Shown piece after piece: positions 26,911 to 36,761 of a stretch of 64,000 nt of DNA. The translations under genes and the position numbers were made by a program. This DNA is from an uncultured Collinsella sp. Its GTDB lineage: Bacteria; Actinomycetota; Coriobacteriia; Coriobacteriales; Coriobacteriaceae. Location of the stretch: positions 41,186 through 105,185 of the forward strand of contig CAKUGR010000010.1 in assembly GCA_934654775.1 (NCBI GenBank). Reading direction: 5' to 3'. A model generated the notes under the pieces. The model was not told the origin of the DNA. It was given only the letters and a program-made list of their open reading frames with translations, and searched no databases. Position 1 is the first letter of the stretch; each line of letters opens with the position of its first letter.

Positions 26911-28341
26911 CTACTCGCCAAAAAACTCGTTGATCTTCTGCTCGTCCACGCCAAAGAACCACGTCAGGGCAAAGCCGGCGGCATAGGCAAGCAGCATAGC
27001 GGCAACGTAGCCGAGCTGCTGACCAGGAACGACGATCAACAGGCCAAACAGACCGGAAACACCCTGGGAAACTGTGCCGATGTGAAGCAGCGCTGCAAGC
27101 GCGCCGCCAAATCCGGCGCCCAGGCAGGCCGTCACAAACGGACGAACGAGCGGCAGCGTAACGGCATACATCAGAGGCTCGCCCACGCCCAGGATGCCAA
27201 CGGGGATGGACTCGGCGACATACTTCTTGAGCTTGGCGTTCTTGGTCTTAAAGTACAGCGCCAAACCGGCACCGACCTGACCGCCGCCAGCCATCATAAG
27301 GATGGGAAGCAGGTAATTGATGCCCTTGGTAGCGCCGTCGGGATCGTTGAGCATAGCGTGGATCGGCGTGAGCGCCTGATGCAGGCCGACGGACACCAGC
27401 GGCAAGAAGCCTGCCGACAGGATATAGCCGCCCAGGACGCCCAGCTTCTCGAAGATAAAGGTCAAAACGCTAAAGATGGCAGTCGTCAGCCAAGCGCCAA
27501 CCGGCTGGATGACAAGCATCAGAGCAAAGGCGCCGATGATGAGCACCAGCAGCGGGGACAGAAACGTATCGAGCGCGTTGGGCATGACCTTGCGAATCTG
27601 ACGCTCCATCCAGGCGAAAAACGCACCAGCGATGAGAGCCGCGATCATGCCGCCCGCTGCGGGGTTGTACTGCGCATTGGTGAGCGGCAGCAGAATGGCA
27701 GCGGTAGGATCAGCCGTGCCAGGCGCAAGCAGGGGCATGGCGCTGTTGGCGATGCACATCATGCCTGCGATACCGCCCAGTGCAGCGGAGCCACCAAACT
27801 CGCGCGCCGCGTTATAGCCCACCAAAATGGGCAGATAGGCAAACAGGGCCCAACCCATGGAACGAATGCCCTGATACCACCACTCGCCCGCAAGCGCACC
27901 CGCCGTCGAGACATTGATGACGTTGCAGATACCGTTGATGAGGCCAGCCGCAATGATGCCGGGAAGCAGAGCGACGAAGACGTTGGAAATCTTCTTAAGG
28001 AAGGCCTGAACCGGTTTGGACTCGTACTTGGCCTTCTGCGCGGCCTTGTTTGTGGCCGCAGCGTCAACTACGCTCTCGTCAGCAACGCCTTTCGCAAGGC
28101 CGGTGAGCTTGGAGAATTCCTCGAGCACCTTATTCACCTTGCCCGGACCCAGCACGATCTGCATCGTGTCGTCCTCAACAAGGCCCATCACGCCGTCGAG
28201 TGCCTTAATACCCTCCGTGTCGACGTTGCCCGTGTCTTTGACGGTCACGCGCAGGCGCGTCATGCACGCCGCGTTTGCGAGCACGTTGTCTTTACCGCCC
28301 AAAAGGTCCAGCAGCTTTTGAGCCAGCTCTTTGTTCGTCAT
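26911..28341 (-). CDS. murP: PTS EIIBC permease for MurNAc (disaccharide)
   Basis: 476 residues: an N-terminal EIIB domain (about 1-90) with the phosphorylated cysteine in NAACMTRLRVTVKD, then an EIIC membrane domain of about ten helices. No EIIA domain is fused or nearby, as in MurP, which borrows the glucose EIIA. Position between murQ and mupG predicts uptake and phosphorylation of MurNAc or MurNAc-GlcNAc from peptidoglycan turnover. The start follows AAGGAG. Confidence 0.93.
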   Translation of the reverse strand: MTNKELAQKLLDLLGGKDNVLANAACMTRLRVTVKDTGNVDTEGIKALDGVMGLVEDDTMQIVLGPGKVNKVLEEFSKLTGLAKGVADESVVDAAATNKAAQKAKYESKPVQAFLKKISNVFVALLPGIIAAGLINGICNVINVSTAGALAGEWWYQGIRSMGWALFAYLPILVGYNAAREFGGSAALGGIAGMMCIANSAMPLLAPGTADPTAAILLPLTNAQYNPAAGGMIAALIAGAFFAWMERQIRKVMPNALDTFLSPLLVLIIGAFALMLVIQPVGAWLTTAIFSVLTFIFEKLGVLGGYILSAGFLPLVSVGLHQALTPIHAMLNDPDGATKGINYLLPILMMAGGGQVGAGLALYFKTKNAKLKKYVAESIPVGILGVGEPLMYAVTLPLVRPFVTACLGAGFGGALAALLHIGTVSQGVSGLFGLLIVVPGQQLGYVAAMLLAYAAGFALTWFFGVDEQKINEFFGE

Positions 28342-28398
28342 AACTTCTCCTTGTATTGGGTATCTCGTCTGGATGTCATATCAGCTCACGCCGTGCAC

Positions 28399-29322
<924 letters not shown>

Positions 29323-29332
29323 TTCATTCACC

Positions 29333-30184
29333 TCATCTTTCCTGTTTCTCGATGTAGTTTTGCTTAATGACATGCGTCGCCCGCTCGAAGTCGCTGGCAA
29401 CGTAAGCAGCGTACAGGGCATCGACAACCATAAGCTGGGCCATACGCGAAGCCATGGCACCGCTGCGGACCAAGGGTTCACTCGCAGCGACACCGAGCAC
29501 GGCATCGGCCATGGTGGCAAGCTTGGACGACCCATCTACTTTGGTAACGGCCACAACGGGACAGTTGTGACGTTGAGCCTCGGCGGTGCAGTCCAGCACC
29601 TCTTGCGTCAAGCCCGAGTAGCTAAAGGCGATTGCCATATCGCCCTCATGCATGTTCTTGGCACACAAGAGCTGATCATGCCAGTCGTCGTACAGATGGC
29701 ACTCTTTGTCGACACGCATGAGCTTTTGTGCCAGATCGTGCGCGACCAAACGAGAGGCACCGATACCGAACAGATTGACCGCGCGTGCCCGCTTAAGATG
29801 GGCCGCGCATCGCTCCAAGACGGTGTAATCGAGCGTTCGCGCCGTCGCCTCGATCGTGCGCACGTTGCTTTTCATCACCTTCCCCACGATACGTTCGACG
29901 CTGTCGTCCATGGAGATGTCCTCAAGGGCAACGTCTTTCTTGTCACCCAAGAGTGCCAGTTCGGCAATCAGTTCGCGCTGGAACTCCTTGTAGCCCGCAA
30001 AACCCAAGCGCTTGCAAAAACGCAAAATGCTCGAGGGCGAGGAGAACGTGGCGTCGGCAAGACTGCGGACGGACAGCCCGACCACCTCATGCGGATGAGC
30101 ACCCACGTATGCGATGACATTGCGTTCCGCCGGGCTCGCACTGAGCTCACGCTCGCGAAGCCTTAAAAGCAATCCGTTTGCCAT
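29333..30184 (-). CDS. murR: RpiR-family regulator of the MurNAc operon
   Basis: 283 residues: an N-terminal HTH (VRSLADATFSSPSSILRFCK) and a C-terminal SIS domain (NLFGIGASRLVAHDLAQKL) that binds a sugar phosphate, here presumably MurNAc-6P. The start at 30184 follows GGAGGTGTTTGAG. It is the first gene of the operon and should control it; an inverted repeat lies 46 bp upstream. Confidence 0.92.
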   Translation of the reverse strand: MANGLLLRLRERELSASPAERNVIAYVGAHPHEVVGLSVRSLADATFSSPSSILRFCKRLGFAGYKEFQRELIAELALLGDKKDVALEDISMDDSVERIVGKVMKSNVRTIEATARTLDYTVLERCAAHLKRARAVNLFGIGASRLVAHDLAQKLMRVDKECHLYDDWHDQLLCAKNMHEGDMAIAFSYSGLTQEVLDCTAEAQRHNCPVVAVTKVDGSSKLATMADAVLGVAASEPLVRSGAMASRMAQLMVVDALYAAYVASDFERATHVIKQNYIEKQER

Positions 30185-30229
30185 CTCAAACACCTCCGTT
30201 GAGAAGAATTAAAGACCAACGAACGATTC

Positions 30230-30258
30230 GTACCGGATATAAACAGCTTTTACGGTAC
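30230..30258 (-). promoter_or_regulatory. candidate MurR operator
   Basis: GTACCG (30230-30235) and CGGTAC (30253-30258) form a 6-bp inverted repeat with a 17-bp AT-rich spacer, 46 bp before murR. Position suits a regulator site; the arms are short. Confidence 0.4.
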
Positions 30259-30283
30259 ATTGTGCCGCATCGTGGCGCACAAA

Positions 30284-30307
30284 GGGCGAGCGTTCTACCG
30301 CTCGCCC
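30284..30307 (-). terminator. hairpin terminator after the VanZ-like gene
   Basis: Perfect 9-bp stem GGGCGAGCG/CGCTCGCCC with a 6-nt loop; TTTGTG follows on the minus strand. It separates the VanZ-like gene from the murR promoter. Confidence 0.65.
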
Positions 30308-30388
30308 CTCAAATCCGACCGCTCGGAAATACGCGCGACACAAAATAATTCAACAAGGTCGCATTATTAGAAACGGGTTTGTTACCGG

Positions 30389-30964
30389 CTAGCGCCTCGC
30401 ATGGGCGCCGATGGGGCACGTCGCGTGGTGCACCCATGCGGAGACCAGCAATACCAACAGCATGGCGGTGACATAGCCCGCGGCATCGAAGCCCAGGTCG
30501 ATCATGTCGAAATGACGACCGGGAACAAAGATCTTGTGCACTTGGTCACCGACAGAGCAGACGGCGCAAAAGAGCGCAGCGAGTGCGTACCGGAATCGCG
30601 CGCATGGCAGGCATTCGCCCAGGCATGCCACTGTCGTCGAAGCAAACAGTCCTACAAAGAAGAACTCAACGGTATGTGCGACGCGACGAATGTTGGCACC
30701 CATCCACAGACGAACGGGCGCAAGCGGGTCGGGATGAACGGTGGCAGTCGTTGAATCCGCACCCTCGACGGCATCCCCCGCCTGGGACTCTTGCGCGGCG
30801 TCGGGCCGCACGTCCGCGGCCCGTCCTTCCACCGCGCGCGCAGTGGACTCGCTGAGCGATGACGTCTGCTCCACGTTTTGCTCCGTCAGCATCCAAATAC
30901 TTGTCAGCGTCACGACCAGCAGGACAACCGAAATCCATCCGACTATGTGCTTCACACGCGCCAA
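30389..30964 (-). CDS. VanZ-like membrane protein
   Basis: 191 residues with one N-terminal helix, an acidic, presumably external loop, and three C-terminal helices. The VanZ signature is in AVCSVGDQVHKIFVPGRHFDMIDLGFD (shortened: DQVHKIFVPGRHFDMIDLGF), a loop of this family of small membrane proteins, one of which gives teicoplanin tolerance. No van genes are near, so resistance should not be inferred. It stands alone between the recombinase and murR. Confidence 0.8.
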   Translation of the reverse strand: MARVKHIVGWISVVLLVVTLTSIWMLTEQNVEQTSSLSESTARAVEGRAADVRPDAAQESQAGDAVEGADSTTATVHPDPLAPVRLWMGANIRRVAHTVEFFFVGLFASTTVACLGECLPCARFRYALAALFCAVCSVGDQVHKIFVPGRHFDMIDLGFDAAGYVTAMLLVLLVSAWVHHATCPIGAHARR

Positions 30965-31075
30965 GGGCTAACCTCCGTCATTTTTTGAGCAGCAGCGAGT
31001 GTACCCCCAAATGCGATTGCCGCCGTAGCGAAATCCAAAATGTTCGAATCGGGGCGCCAAAGGAACGCGACGCCC

Positions 31076-31681
31076 CTACTCCATCTCGCGCATCCAACGG
31101 TCGAACGTCCCTACGCACACGCCCAGCCGCTTTGCCGCCTGGCTCCGCGTGATATCACCCGCCTCGTAGGTATCGCGTACCAGTTCAAATTGCGGAGGAC
31201 AGGGCTTGCGGGGTCGACCAAAGCGCACGCCGCGCGCTCGCGCCGCCGCAATGCCCTCGGCTTGGCGCCGGTGAATGTTCTCGCGCTCCACCTGCGCCAC
31301 ATAGCTCAACAGCTGTAAAACAATGTCGGCGATCAGCGTGCTCGTCACATCCGACCCACCGCAGTCTCTAGCGCGCGTGTCGAGCAACGGCATGTCCAGC
31401 ACCACGATGGCAGCGCCGAGCTCTTTGGTGATGCACCGCCATTCCTCGAGGATCTCGCTGTAGTTGCGGCCCAGGCGATCGATAGAAAGCACCACCAGCA
31501 CATCGCCGGAATCCAACGCGCACAGCAGGTCGCGATACCGCGGTCGGTCGAAGTCCTTGCCGCTCGCGTGATCGGCAAAGATATTCGCCGGCTCCACGCC
31601 ATAGGCGCCCAGCGCATCCAGTTGCCGATTCAGGTTTTGATCACGCGAGCTCACCCGCGCATACCCGTACACCGTTGCCAT
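31076..31681 (-). CDS. small serine recombinase (resolvase/invertase)
   Basis: 200 residues: the catalytic serine in YGYARVSSRDQNLNRQ, the arginines in LSIDRLGRNYSEI, the long dimer helix (LLSYVAQVERENIHRRQAEG) and a C-terminal HTH (ITRSQAAKRLGVCVGTFDRW). This is the size and order of Tn3-type resolvases and DNA invertases. No transposase or second site is obvious; a hairpin repeat at 31702 lies right at its start. It sits alone between chromosomal genes. The start at 31681 gives the usual short N-terminus. Confidence 0.92.
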   Translation of the reverse strand: MATVYGYARVSSRDQNLNRQLDALGAYGVEPANIFADHASGKDFDRPRYRDLLCALDSGDVLVVLSIDRLGRNYSEILEEWRCITKELGAAIVVLDMPLLDTRARDCGGSDVTSTLIADIVLQLLSYVAQVERENIHRRQAEGIAAARARGVRFGRPRKPCPPQFELVRDTYEAGDITRSQAAKRLGVCVGTFDRWMREME

Positions 31682-31701
31682 GTCATCCCCGCTCTCTCGT
31701 A

Positions 31702-31738
31702 AACCTGCCAAAAAGGGACAGGTTTATTTTGGTAGGTT
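31702..31738. repeat. GGGACAGGTTTATTTTGG hairpin repeat
   Basis: AACCTGCCAAAA (31702-31713) and TTTTGGTAGGTT (31727-31738), one mismatch, around AGGGACAGGTTTA. It is a shorter member of the family at 6654 and 17929, 20 bp upstream of the recombinase start. Confidence 0.8.
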
Positions 31739-31800
31739 TTATCTCCCATATCGCAAGCAGAAGGGCAAGCGAGCGTACGACAAGACGATTGAGGTGCCAC

Positions 31801-31829
31801 AAAAAGGGCGGCCCCGAAAGACCGCCCCG
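31801..31829 (-). terminator. intrinsic terminator of the RNase R gene
   Basis: GGGCGG and CCGCCC flank CCCCGAAAGA; on the minus strand the stem is followed by CTTTTT. Confidence 0.8.
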
Positions 31830-31854
31830 TTCTCTATCAGTCACCAAATTCCAG

Positions 31855-33990
31855 CTAATGAATAAGCCTGAAGTCCAAGTGCCCACGCGTGGTGTTGACG
31901 CGCGAGACCTCGATGATCACGCGCTGTCCCAGCTCAAAGCGGGTCCCCGTGTCGGCACCCGTGAGCGTGAGCGCGTCCTCGTCAAACTCGAACCACTCGT
32001 TGCCCAGGCTCTTGATCGAAACCAGGCCCTCGACCTGTGTAAGATCCAGGCGTACAAAGAGCCCCATGCTGCTGACCCACGAGATGGTTCCGGCATAACG
32101 CTCGCCCAGGCGGTCCTCGTAGTACTGGGCAATCTTGATCTTTTGCGTCGCATGGCTGGCGGCGTCGGCCGCACGCTCGGCATCGCTGCACGCACGGCAG
32201 ATTTGCGGCAAGATGCGCGGCAGGGACTCGCGACCCTTACCGATCAGCCGCGGCGTACGCACCAAGGCGTCCTTGCCGCCCAGCCGCTCGTAGGCCAGCT
32301 GCAGCTTGAGTACGCGATGCACCAACAGGTCGGGATAGCGACGGATGGGGCTCGTAAAGTGGCAGTAGCACGGCGCGGCGAGCGCAAAGTGGCCCTCGTT
32401 GCGCGGCTTGTACAGCGCGCGCTGCATACTGCGCAGCAGCAACGTGTTGACGAGTGGCGCGTTGGCCGTACCGGCGGCCGCGTCAACTGCGGCTTGCAGC
32501 TCATCGGGGCTTCCCAGGGCAATGCCGGCAGCGCGGCGGTCGTCGATGATGCCCAGCTGTGCCAGCGCCACGGCGGCACCGTGCAGGCTGTCGGGACTGG
32601 GATCGTCGTGCACGCGATAGCAGGCCTCGATATCGCGGTCGGCCAGCCACTCGGCAACGCACTCGTTGGCCAGCAGCATGGCTTCCTCGATCAGCGACGT
32701 GGCGCACGAGCGCTCGCGGGCCACAATCTGTACGGGCACGCCGTCCTCGTCCAGCAGCGCCCGAATCTCGGCTGTATCGAAGTCAACCGAGCCGCGCGCG
32801 CGGCGAATACGACGGCGATGCTCGGCGAGCTCGTTAGCGGCTACGAGAAAATCCCCCAAGTCGACGTTATAGCCGCGAGCGGTTTCCTCGCACGCAAGCC
32901 CGCGCTCGAGCGCTTCCTCGCGCGAGGCCTCGGCGGCAGCGACATCCTCGGCGGCGCCCTCCAGCACCGAATACTCCACCGCGCCGGCACGCACCAGCAG
33001 CGCCTCGGCGCCGTCGTAGTCCATGCGCACGCGCGAGCGGATCACACTGGGATAGGGATCGTAATGGCGCACGCGACCCTGCGCGTCGAGCTCAATGTCG
33101 ACGGTAAACGCCAGGCGATCCTCGTCGGGACGCAGCGAGCACAAATCGTTCGACAGGCGCTCGGGCAGCATGGGAAGCACGCGATCGGCAAGATACACCG
33201 ACGTCGTCCGATGGCGAGCCTCGAGGTCGATATGTCCATCCCAAGCCACATAGTGCGAAACGTCGGCAATATGGACACCCAGTTTGTAGCCGCCCTCGGA
33301 CGTGCGCTCCAGCGAGATGGCATCGTCAAAGTCGCGCGCATCAACCGGGTCGATCGTAATGACAAAGCGGTCGCGCAGGTCGCGACGAAGCGGGTCCTTG
33401 AGCGCCGTGGTCACATCGAGCGAAAGCGCCTCGGCCTCGGCTAGCGCGGCCTCGGGATACGTATCGGTATAGCCGTAGCGTGCCATCACATATTGAACGC
33501 CCAGATCGGGTGCATCATCGCAGCCAATACGGCGCTCAATCGTCACGGTGCCCGATTCCAGGCGCGTCGGGTACGTCAGGATGCGTGCGACGACCACATC
33601 GCCAGGGTGAACACCCAGACGCTCCGCCGAGGTGTCCTCCGGCAGAATGAAGAAATCGGCCTTAAGGCGAGAATCGAGCGGCTCGATCACCCCGAGCGGG
33701 CCGGCGGTCTGGTACGTGCCCACCACACTAATGGCTGCACGCTCGACGACGCCCTCGATTACGGCGCGTCGCTCGCCATGCGGGCTGTTCTTAATGCTCA
33801 CGGCAACGGTATCGCCGTCCATAATCTCGCGCTTGCCGCGGCCCATGACCTTGTAGTCGCCGTTTTCGGTTACAACGTAGGCGCTATGCTCATGGAGCTG
33901 CACGCGTCCGGTCAGACTCGGGCGACGCTCGCTGCGCACCGGCCCGCGCTTATTGCGAGCTCCACGCTTATGCTTGTTATTGCGCCCCAT
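31855..33990 (-). CDS. rnr: ribonuclease R (RNB family)
   Basis: A 711-residue 3'-5' exoribonuclease. Cold-shock-like OB domains come first, then the RNB catalytic domain with the four-aspartate motif in TIDPVDARDFDDAISLER, ADVSHYVAWDGHID and SPIRRYPDLLVHRVL, and a C-terminal S1 domain (YAGTISWVSSMGLFVRLD). It degrades structured RNA and, with SmpB/tmRNA, messages of stalled ribosomes. The start follows AAGGAGGCGCC. The basic start (NNKHKRGARNKRG) resembles RNA-binding tails. Confidence 0.95.
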   Translation of the reverse strand: MGRNNKHKRGARNKRGPVRSERRPSLTGRVQLHEHSAYVVTENGDYKVMGRGKREIMDGDTVAVSIKNSPHGERRAVIEGVVERAAISVVGTYQTAGPLGVIEPLDSRLKADFFILPEDTSAERLGVHPGDVVVARILTYPTRLESGTVTIERRIGCDDAPDLGVQYVMARYGYTDTYPEAALAEAEALSLDVTTALKDPLRRDLRDRFVITIDPVDARDFDDAISLERTSEGGYKLGVHIADVSHYVAWDGHIDLEARHRTTSVYLADRVLPMLPERLSNDLCSLRPDEDRLAFTVDIELDAQGRVRHYDPYPSVIRSRVRMDYDGAEALLVRAGAVEYSVLEGAAEDVAAAEASREEALERGLACEETARGYNVDLGDFLVAANELAEHRRRIRRARGSVDFDTAEIRALLDEDGVPVQIVARERSCATSLIEEAMLLANECVAEWLADRDIEACYRVHDDPSPDSLHGAAVALAQLGIIDDRRAAGIALGSPDELQAAVDAAAGTANAPLVNTLLLRSMQRALYKPRNEGHFALAAPCYCHFTSPIRRYPDLLVHRVLKLQLAYERLGGKDALVRTPRLIGKGRESLPRILPQICRACSDAERAADAASHATQKIKIAQYYEDRLGERYAGTISWVSSMGLFVRLDLTQVEGLVSIKSLGNEWFEFDEDALTLTGADTGTRFELGQRVIIEVSRVNTTRGHLDFRLIH

Positions 33991-34054
33991 GGCGCCTCCT
34001 TACTATCGACGGCCGTTTACACCCCAAGAGTCTACCCAAATGGTCCCTAGGGGA

Positions 34055-34090
34055 CAAAAAACGGGCCGCCCCCAAAAGAGACGACCCGTT
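34055..34090 (-). terminator. intrinsic terminator of ftsEX
   Basis: ACGGGCCG (34061-34068) pairs with CGACCCGT (34082-34089), one G-U pair; TTTTTT follows on the minus strand. Confidence 0.85.
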
Positions 34091-34113
34091 GAAGGAACGA
34101 ATTCCAAGCACGC

Positions 34114-35034
34114 CTACACGCGCAGATAGCGGCGCATGGCGATGGCGGAACCAAAGAGACCGATAATGACGCCGACCAGAATCAGCGCGGCGTAGGTCAC
34201 CAGATAGTACTGCATCGGCAGTGCAAACGACATCCAGCCGATGCTCTCCTGCAAACGCGGAACCATCAGGTTACGCAGCAGCTCCAGCACGCCGATGGAA
34301 AGCAGCGAGCCCAAAATGGCCTGCAGCACGCCCTCGGTAATGAACGGCCCGCGAATGAAGCCGTTGCTTGCGCCCACCAGACGCATGATCGCGATCTCAC
34401 GACGACGCGCCGTAATGGACAGGCGGATCGTGTTGTTAATGAAAATGAACGCGATAAAGGTCAGCAGGCCGACGAGCACCACAGCGGCGATACGGATGTA
34501 GTTCGTCACCTGGAACAGGCGGCTCACTTCCTCCTGGCCGTACAGAACGCTCGCGTTAACGTCGCCGTCGTCCGCGATCTTCTGAAAATCGGCGTTCTTC
34601 TTGAGCTTCTGGGCCGTGCTCTCGACCATGGACGGATCGTCCATCTCGATGGCAAACGAAGCCGGCAGTGGGTTCTGACCGTCGAGCGCGCTCATGGTAG
34701 CGTCGGCGTTACCCGACATCTTGCTCGTGTACTCGGCCAGTGCGTCGTCCTTGTCCTTGTACGTCACGGACTTGACGTTGCTCCACGTCTTGAGCTCGGC
34801 CTCAAAGGCCTGAACATCTGCCTGGTCGGCGTCATCGCTAATAAAGGCGTTGATGACGACCTGATCCTCGACGGTGCCGATCACGGAGTTCAGCATCGCG
34901 GAACCCATAATGAACAGGCCGATGATAAACAGCGAAAGGAAAATCGTGATGACGGCGCCGAGCGAGGTGGTCCAGTTACGGAAGAAGTGGCTGATTGCCT
35001 CTTTGAGCGAGTAGCCCACGTTAGTTGGTGCCAT
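34114..35034 (-). CDS. ftsX: cell-division ABC permease FtsX
   Basis: 306 residues: one N-terminal helix, a large external domain (about residues 55-170), then three helices, the FtsX topology. FtsX senses or drives peptidoglycan hydrolases outside the membrane at the divisome, powered by FtsE. Its start overlaps the ftsE end by 14 bp, so the two subunits are co-translated. No hydrolase or PcsB-like partner is next to it. Confidence 0.95.
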   Translation of the reverse strand: MAPTNVGYSLKEAISHFFRNWTTSLGAVITIFLSLFIIGLFIMGSAMLNSVIGTVEDQVVINAFISDDADQADVQAFEAELKTWSNVKSVTYKDKDDALAEYTSKMSGNADATMSALDGQNPLPASFAIEMDDPSMVESTAQKLKKNADFQKIADDGDVNASVLYGQEEVSRLFQVTNYIRIAAVVLVGLLTFIAFIFINNTIRLSITARRREIAIMRLVGASNGFIRGPFITEGVLQAILGSLLSIGVLELLRNLMVPRLQESIGWMSFALPMQYYLVTYAALILVGVIIGLFGSAIAMRRYLRV

Positions 35035-36241
35035 AGTTGCCGTAACCTCCCCTCTCCTGGTCGCGGATTACGCGGCCGCCCTCGAGGGCGATCACGCGAC
35101 GGTGCATGCTATCGACCATCTCGCGGTCGTGCGTAGCGACGATCACGGTGGTACCGGTGCGGTTAATGCGCTCGAGCAGCTTCATGATGCCCAGCGAAAT
35201 CGCCGGGTCGAGGTTGCCCGTGGGCTCGTCACAAATCAGCAGCGGCGGGCGGTTGACCATAGCGCGGGCAACGGCCACGCGCTGCTGCTCGCCACCGGAA
35301 AGCTGATCGGGCAGCGAGTCCATCTGGTCGGCCAGACCGACCAAACGCAGCACCTCGGGCACCTGGCTGCGAATGACGCCCTTGGGCTTGCCGATGCACT
35401 GCAGGGCAAACGCCACGTTTTCGTAGGCGGTCTTTTGCGGCAGGAGCTTAAAGTCCTGGAACACGGCGCCAATCTGACGACGCAGGAACGGAACCTTGCG
35501 GTTCTTGATCTTCATGAGATCCTGGCCGGCGACCAAAATGCGACCGCTCGTGGGCTTGACGTCGCGGTTGAGTGTCGACAGCAGCGTGGTCTTACCCGAG
35601 CCGGAGTGACCGACCAAAAAGACGAACTCGCCCGGATAGATCTCGATGTTGATGTCGTCGAGTGCGGGCTTGTTGGGCTGCGCCGGGTAGATCTTGGTGA
35701 CGTGCTCCATAAGGATGACGGGCTCGACTCCGGCCTGCTTGGCCATCTTTTTGCGGCTGGCCTGCGGGTCGATGGGCGCAAACACCGACGTGAAGTCGGG
35801 GTTGTTGAGCGCGTTGTCAAGGCTTGCGACCTCGGCGGCCTGATCGCGCTCGACCACGGGAGCCGCAGGCTGCGTGGGGTCGGGAATGCCGGCAAAAAGA
35901 CCGGACTGCGCGGGCTGCGGCGCGGGAGCCGCAGGGGCCATGGGATCGGGGATGCCGGCCATGGTAGGCTGCGGCGTGGCGGCGCTCATCTGAGGCTGAG
36001 CCACGCGAGCGGTCACCGCCTGAACGGGCTCAAAGCCAGCCGTGCCGGAAAGCGCAACATCGTTGTTGGGGTTGTAGGCAAAGGGATCTGCCGCCGGCTG
36101 TGCCTGATCTGCCGGCTGTGCGGGGATCGGGCTAAACAGCTGATCCTCTGAATCCGGAGTGGCGAAACGACTGCCCGCGACGCTCGGCTGCGTCTTGGGG
36201 GCTTCATCGCCCGCACCGGAGGTACGGAAGTGGTTACCCAC
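35021..36241 (-). CDS. ftsE: cell-division ATPase FtsE with a 175-residue disordered N-terminal extension
   Basis: The C-terminal 230 residues are a normal FtsE ATPase: Walker A GHSGSGKTTLL at 211-220, the Q loop in GAVFQDFKLLP, the signature LSGGEQQRVAVARAM, Walker B LLICDEPTGNLD and the switch histidine in VATHDREMV. Residues 1-174 are rich in Pro, Ala, Gln and Asp with repeats of GIPDPxxPAAP type and no fold. FtsE in most bacteria is about 225 residues, so this tail nearly doubles the protein. In-frame Met codons exist inside the tail, but 36241 has a GGAGCACC site and the composition stays coding throughout. Confidence 0.93.
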   Translation of the reverse strand: MGNHFRTSGAGDEAPKTQPSVAGSRFATPDSEDQLFSPIPAQPADQAQPAADPFAYNPNNDVALSGTAGFEPVQAVTARVAQPQMSAATPQPTMAGIPDPMAPAAPAPQPAQSGLFAGIPDPTQPAAPVVERDQAAEVASLDNALNNPDFTSVFAPIDPQASRKKMAKQAGVEPVILMEHVTKIYPAQPNKPALDDINIEIYPGEFVFLVGHSGSGKTTLLSTLNRDVKPTSGRILVAGQDLMKIKNRKVPFLRRQIGAVFQDFKLLPQKTAYENVAFALQCIGKPKGVIRSQVPEVLRLVGLADQMDSLPDQLSGGEQQRVAVARAMVNRPPLLICDEPTGNLDPAISLGIMKLLERINRTGTTVIVATHDREMVDSMHRRVIALEGGRVIRDQERGGYGNYGTN

Positions 36242-36344
36242 TGGTGCTCCTTATCGTCGTGCGTTTAAACTACATGAGCGCTTTGTATTTTAGCAGCATT
36301 GCCTTTGCTGCACATAAGAAGCATGGCGGTGTTTGGGTCCCACC

Positions 36345-36472
36345 GGCCGGACACAGGGTTACCTCCCAAATCGTCCTCGCGCATGGTCGGCATTTGTCCT
36401 GCTCCTGCGGAGCTGCGGACAAACGCCGACCTGCGCTGCGGAAAGATTTGGGAGGTAACCCTGTGTCCGGCC
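36345..36472. repeat. long nested inverted repeat
   Basis: Perfect 28-bp arms at 36345-36372 and 36445-36472 (GGCCGGACACAGGGTTACCT begins the left arm), with a nested pair GTCGGCATTTGTCC (36386-36399) and GGACAAACGCCGAC (36417-36430). The whole 128 bp can form one tall hairpin. It lies in the 520-bp gap before the zinc-ribbon gene; no transposase or coding frame is in it. Confidence 0.88.
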
Positions 36473-36601
36473 TGCGGCTACTATGGGGCCGCCGCATCTA
36501 CGTTGTGATGCTGCGCATACAAAGTTGGGAGGGTCTAAATAGCACTTTGTCGTGCTGGGCCCCTATCCCAATAGAAGCTCTGCTTGATACGGCCTCTTTA
36601 G

Positions 36602-36670
36602 AAGTTGCGGTGAAATAGGGACTGTTTTAGCAGTTAAAAGCCCTAATCAGTCCCTATTTCACCGCAACTT
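36602..36670. repeat. AGTTGCGGTGAAATA hairpin repeat, copy 3
   Basis: Perfect 23-bp arms at 36602-36624 and 36648-36670, beginning AAGTTGCGGTGAAATAGG. The best-preserved member of the three; the loop differs from the others. Confidence 0.92.
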
Positions 36671-36761
36671 ATATTGGGGCTCGTTGTTGCGCAACTTGGG
36701 TGGGAGTCTTCGCATTACAGTTGAGTTAGAAAGATGGTTCTCGGCTTATTGCGAGGTTGAT

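Noticed and set aside
30389..30964. Glycopeptide resistance because of the VanZ-like gene.
   Set aside because: No vanHAX, vanRS or vanY genes are near, and VanZ-like proteins are common in bacteria without resistance.
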